DNA of 43,325 nucleotides from Rhodobacter sp. (GTDB taxonomy: Bacteria; Pseudomonadota; Alphaproteobacteria; Rhodobacterales; Rhodobacteraceae): assembly GCA_020250175.1 (NCBI GenBank), contig JADCEN010000027.1, forward strand, positions 1-43,325, given 5' to 3'. The stretch's first letter is position 1; each line of letters begins with the position of its first letter. Positions 40,610 to 43,325 of this stretch are shown one piece after another. The position numbers and the translations under genes were made by a program. The notes under the pieces are model-generated. The model was not told the origin of the DNA. It did not search any database and saw nothing but the letters and a program-made list of their open reading frames with translations.

Positions 40610-43165
40610 ATGATCGACCTGAACGATGTCGCCACCTCCAACCCGCGCCATGATCTGGCAGCGGTGCGTGACCGGCTTGCCATCACGGCCAACGACTGGC
40701 TGCCGCGACTGTTCCCGGAGGCGCAGCTTGCCCGTAACCGGCACGCGTTGCGTTGCGCCGATCTTTCGGGCCGGGCCCCGCGTAAGAACGGATCCTGCAC
40801 CATCCACCTTGACGGGCCCTATGCCGGCTGGGGCTTCGATTATGCTACCGGCGAGCGCGCGGGCCCGATCGACCTGATTGCACAGGCAACGGGCCTCTCT
40901 GACGCCGCACTTTTCGACGAGGCGGCGCGCATCGCGGGCATGGATCATCCGGCACCCCGATCCGCGCCGCGCCCAAAGCCCGATCATTCCGCCGAGATCG
41001 CCAGACTTGTCGCTGGTGCAATCCCGTTGGCGGGCACCGCTGGTGAAGACTACCTCCGGGCGCGCGGGCTAGCGGATCCTGCCTCGCCAGATCTGATATT
41101 CCATCCTGACCTTGCGGATTTCGAGACCAAGCGTGGTTGGCCGGGGCTGATCGCGCTGGCGCGGTTCGCGAACGGTGATCGGGCACCGGGCATCCATCGG
41201 ACATTTCTTCTCGATGACGGCAGCGCCAAGGCCCCTGCGGGCAAGAAGATGCTGGGTTCGGTCGCGGAGGCCGCAGTGCGTCTGTATGCCATACCGGACG
41301 ACGGCCACCTTGGTGTGGCCGAAGGCATCGAGACGGCAGTTGCGGCGCACGACCTGTTCGGCACGCCGGTCTGGGCGGCCCTTTCGGCCGATGGTCTGGC
41401 GCGTTTTCGCTGGCCCGACGGCACGACGCGCATCACGATCTACGCTGATGCGGGCGATTCCGGGCGTCAGGCCGCCGCGACCCTGTCAGACCGGCTGAAC
41501 AGGGCCGACATTCCGAACGAAATCGTCCTGCCGCTCCACGGCGATGATTTCAACGACGACCTGATGCGCGGAGCGTGCGCCGAGGACTATCGCGCCAGGC
41601 AGGGCGTCCATGCGATCAGTGAGATGGCAGGGGCAGAAGGCCTCACTGTTGGTGACAATCCAATTGAGGCTCTCGTCGCCACCGCCGATGCGTTGACTAA
41701 TCCGCCCGACATTACGGGCCTCGGCCAGTTGCTTGGCCGCATCGCGCTGGCGCGGCTGGACCCGCTGCCTGCGCGCCAGATCCTGGCGCGGATCAAGACT
41801 GCGACCGGCATTCCCATGGCGATTCTGGAAAAGCAGCTTCTTGAGCTTGGTCGCCGAGTGAACGCCAGTGGCGATCCAAACGCACGGATCGCAAAACCGG
41901 CCTGGTACAATCGCATGCGTCAGGACATGGCGGGAACACCCGAACGCAATGAAGCCAATGTCATCATTGCCCTGACCTCCGATATCGCCTTCGCCGGAAT
42001 TCTGGCCTTCGACGACTTCGCGCAGGCAATCGTCGTGCGGCAACCGCTGCCGTGGGACGGCGCGACCGGCCCATTTCCCCGCCCGTGGGAGGATGCGGAC
42101 GAAGTTCGCACCGCCGAATGGCTGCAGCTGCGCGGCGTAAACGTCGCCCCAATGGTGGTCGGACGCGCCATTGGAGCCGTCGCCCGCGATCACCGTATCC
42201 ATCCGGTGCGGGACTGGCTGGATCACCTGCGCTGGGACGGCACGCCACGAATCGAGACCTGGACCAGCGCCTATCTCGGGGCCGAACCCACTGCCTTCCA
42301 TCACACTGTTGGCGCGCTGTGGCTGATTTCTGCCGTCGCCCGCATCTTCCGGCCCGGCGTCAAGGCCGACCACATGCTAATCCTTGAAGGCCCGCAGGGT
42401 GCGCGCAAATCCACGGCCATCAAGGTGCTGGCGGGCGAGGAATGGTTCACCGACGAACTGCCCGAACTGGGGTCCAAGGACGCGGCGATCCACATGCAGG
42501 GCATCTGGATCGTGGAAATCGCAGAACTCGACGCCATCGGCCGCGCAGAAGTGTCCCGCATCAAGGCGTTCCTGACCCGCACCACCGACCGTTTCCGCCC
42601 GCCCTATGGCCGCTATACCGTCGAGGTTCCCCGTCAATGCGTCTTCGCGGGCACGGTTAACCCCGACACCTATCTGCGCGACGAAACCGGCAACCGCCGC
42701 TTCTGGCCGCTCCGCTGTGGTACCATCGACATCGCGGCTCTCGCCCGCGACCGGGACCAGCTCTGGGCCGAAGCTGTCCACCGCTTCCGCGAGGGCGCGA
42801 TCTGGTGGATCGACGATGCGGATCTGCTTGCAGAAGCCAGGACCGAACAAGAATCCCGGTATCAGGGCGACGCGTGGGATGCCCGCATCGACCGATGGCT
42901 CACCCACGACACGCGCAGCGTCAATCGCGGCCACGCGGGGTATGAGGATTGGCAGGAAGAAGAGATCGAGCGGGTCGATCCGATCCGCGACGTGTCCGTG
43001 GGCGAAATTCTCGAAGGAGCCCTTGGAATTGAACCTGCGAAATGGACGAAAATCGATCAGATGCGGGTCGGCGCCTGGCTGAAATCTCGGCATTGGGAGC
43101 GGTATCGTCGCCGGACGGGCGAGGCCCGCGAATGGCGGTATCGCAGGCCAGAAAATAGCTCCTGA
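40610..43165 (+). CDS. Toprim-VapE primase-helicase
   Basis: The 851-residue protein unites DNA primase and SF3-type helicase parts. The N-terminal ~110 residues contain CADLSGRAPRKNGSCTIHLD and YAGWGFDYATGERAGPIDLI, like the zinc-ribbon/priming start of phage primases. A Toprim domain follows, with GVAEGIETAVAA (Glu238) and TIYADAGDSG (Asp280, Asp283). The VapE/SF3 domain (~540-790) begins DWLDHLRWDGTPRIETW and has Walker A GPQGARKST (594-602), Walker B WIVEIAELDAI (~633-643), and VFAGTVNPDTYLRDETGNRR. It probably starts replication of the element. The start at 40610 (MIDLNDVATS) is preceded by GGGG; a 102-base longer frame is unlikely. Last gene before an IS30 insertion. Confidence 0.9.
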   Translation: MIDLNDVATSNPRHDLAAVRDRLAITANDWLPRLFPEAQLARNRHALRCADLSGRAPRKNGSCTIHLDGPYAGWGFDYATGERAGPIDLIAQATGLSDAALFDEAARIAGMDHPAPRSAPRPKPDHSAEIARLVAGAIPLAGTAGEDYLRARGLADPASPDLIFHPDLADFETKRGWPGLIALARFANGDRAPGIHRTFLLDDGSAKAPAGKKMLGSVAEAAVRLYAIPDDGHLGVAEGIETAVAAHDLFGTPVWAALSADGLARFRWPDGTTRITIYADAGDSGRQAAATLSDRLNRADIPNEIVLPLHGDDFNDDLMRGACAEDYRARQGVHAISEMAGAEGLTVGDNPIEALVATADALTNPPDITGLGQLLGRIALARLDPLPARQILARIKTATGIPMAILEKQLLELGRRVNASGDPNARIAKPAWYNRMRQDMAGTPERNEANVIIALTSDIAFAGILAFDDFAQAIVVRQPLPWDGATGPFPRPWEDADEVRTAEWLQLRGVNVAPMVVGRAIGAVARDHRIHPVRDWLDHLRWDGTPRIETWTSAYLGAEPTAFHHTVGALWLISAVARIFRPGVKADHMLILEGPQGARKSTAIKVLAGEEWFTDELPELGSKDAAIHMQGIWIVEIAELDAIGRAEVSRIKAFLTRTTDRFRPPYGRYTVEVPRQCVFAGTVNPDTYLRDETGNRRFWPLRCGTIDIAALARDRDQLWAEAVHRFREGAIWWIDDADLLAEARTEQESRYQGDAWDARIDRWLTHDTRSVNRGHAGYEDWQEEEIERVDPIRDVSVGEILEGALGIEPAKWTKIDQMRVGAWLKSRHWERYRRRTGEAREWRYRRPENSS

Positions 43166-43183
43166 TGAATGTTTAGCCAGGCC

Positions 43184-43325
43184 GGCTGCTTAGGCTCAAG
43201 TTTCAAGTGCAACACCCGGAGCCTGAAAGGTATAGGATGTTGCGATGGACCAAGGAAGCAAGCACCTCAGCAGTGAGGAACGTGGCGTGATCTTTTCCGA
43301 GCATAGCCGTGGGAGTAGCCAGCGA
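43184..43325 (+). mobile_element. IS30-family element, left end (truncated by window edge)
   Basis: From an ATG at 43245 the frame reads MDQGSKHLSSEERGVIFSEH then SRGSSQ, the N-terminus of an IS30-type transposase (usually ...LSxEERxxI...RGxSQR..). Upstream, CTCAAGTTTCAAGTGCAACA (43194-43213) resembles the terminal region of related IS30 elements; the exact end of the inverted repeat cannot be placed because the other end is outside the window. The element starts about 20 bases after the VapE stop. Confidence 0.65.

Noticed and set aside
1-43325. CRISPR array
   Set aside because: No regularly spaced repeats of CRISPR type were seen; the only tandem repeats are coding ones in the helicase tail.

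Overview
The window looks like a high-GC alphaproteobacterial chromosome, most likely Rhodobacteraceae (Rhodobacter/Paracoccus-like). The reasons are the very high GC at third codon positions, the order DUF4170 - waaA - lpxK, the order SPOR/RlpA-like - dacC-type - tmk - holB - tatD - MBL - AEC, and remnants of IS families common in that group. All calls come from reading the sequence; no database search was run.

Positions 1-22,400 are mostly core chromosome. At the left edge lie a truncated P-loop uridine-kinase-like gene and an IS630-type transposase remnant. Next come the minus-strand lipid A/Kdo operon (DUF4170, waaA, lpxK), a quinone oxidoreductase, and a DEAD-box RNA helicase with a long basic repeat tail and a foldable leader. 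A graveyard of nested IS5 and IS630 transposase pieces occupies 7.49-8.30 kb. It is followed by a TetR/membrane-protein pair with a palindromic operator, a DUF2306-like membrane protein, tRNA-Leu(GAG), a four-gene polyamine-type ABC importer with an internal terminator, and a minus-strand housekeeping operon that ends upstream in a decayed SPOR/RlpA-like lipoprotein gene. tRNA-Ser(TGA) closes this part.

Positions 22,665-31,370 form a minus-strand accessory island: a small ORF, DUF2924, a large serine recombinase and a conserved small gene (all translationally overlapping), then DUF488 with an overlapping partner gene, then a type III-like restriction-modification pair (Mod, Res). The Mod gene has a visibly different central recognition region, and the Res C-terminus lacks a clear ExK nuclease motif.

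Positions 31,647-33,828 hold two overlapping plus-strand genes of unknown function. The second ends in a winged-helix-like domain. They sit between the recombinase cassette and phage genes and are the best candidate here for an undescribed system.

Positions 33,946-43,165 are a compact plus-strand phage-type replication/recombination module: a sigma-like regulator, small unknowns, a Sak4-like RecA-fold ATPase, an SSB-like protein, a DUF6511-type zinc protein, a Cas4-like PD-(D/E)XK nuclease, a RecD-like helicase, and a Toprim-VapE primase-helicase. No capsid, tail or lysis genes are visible. An IS30-type element begins right after vapE and runs off the window.
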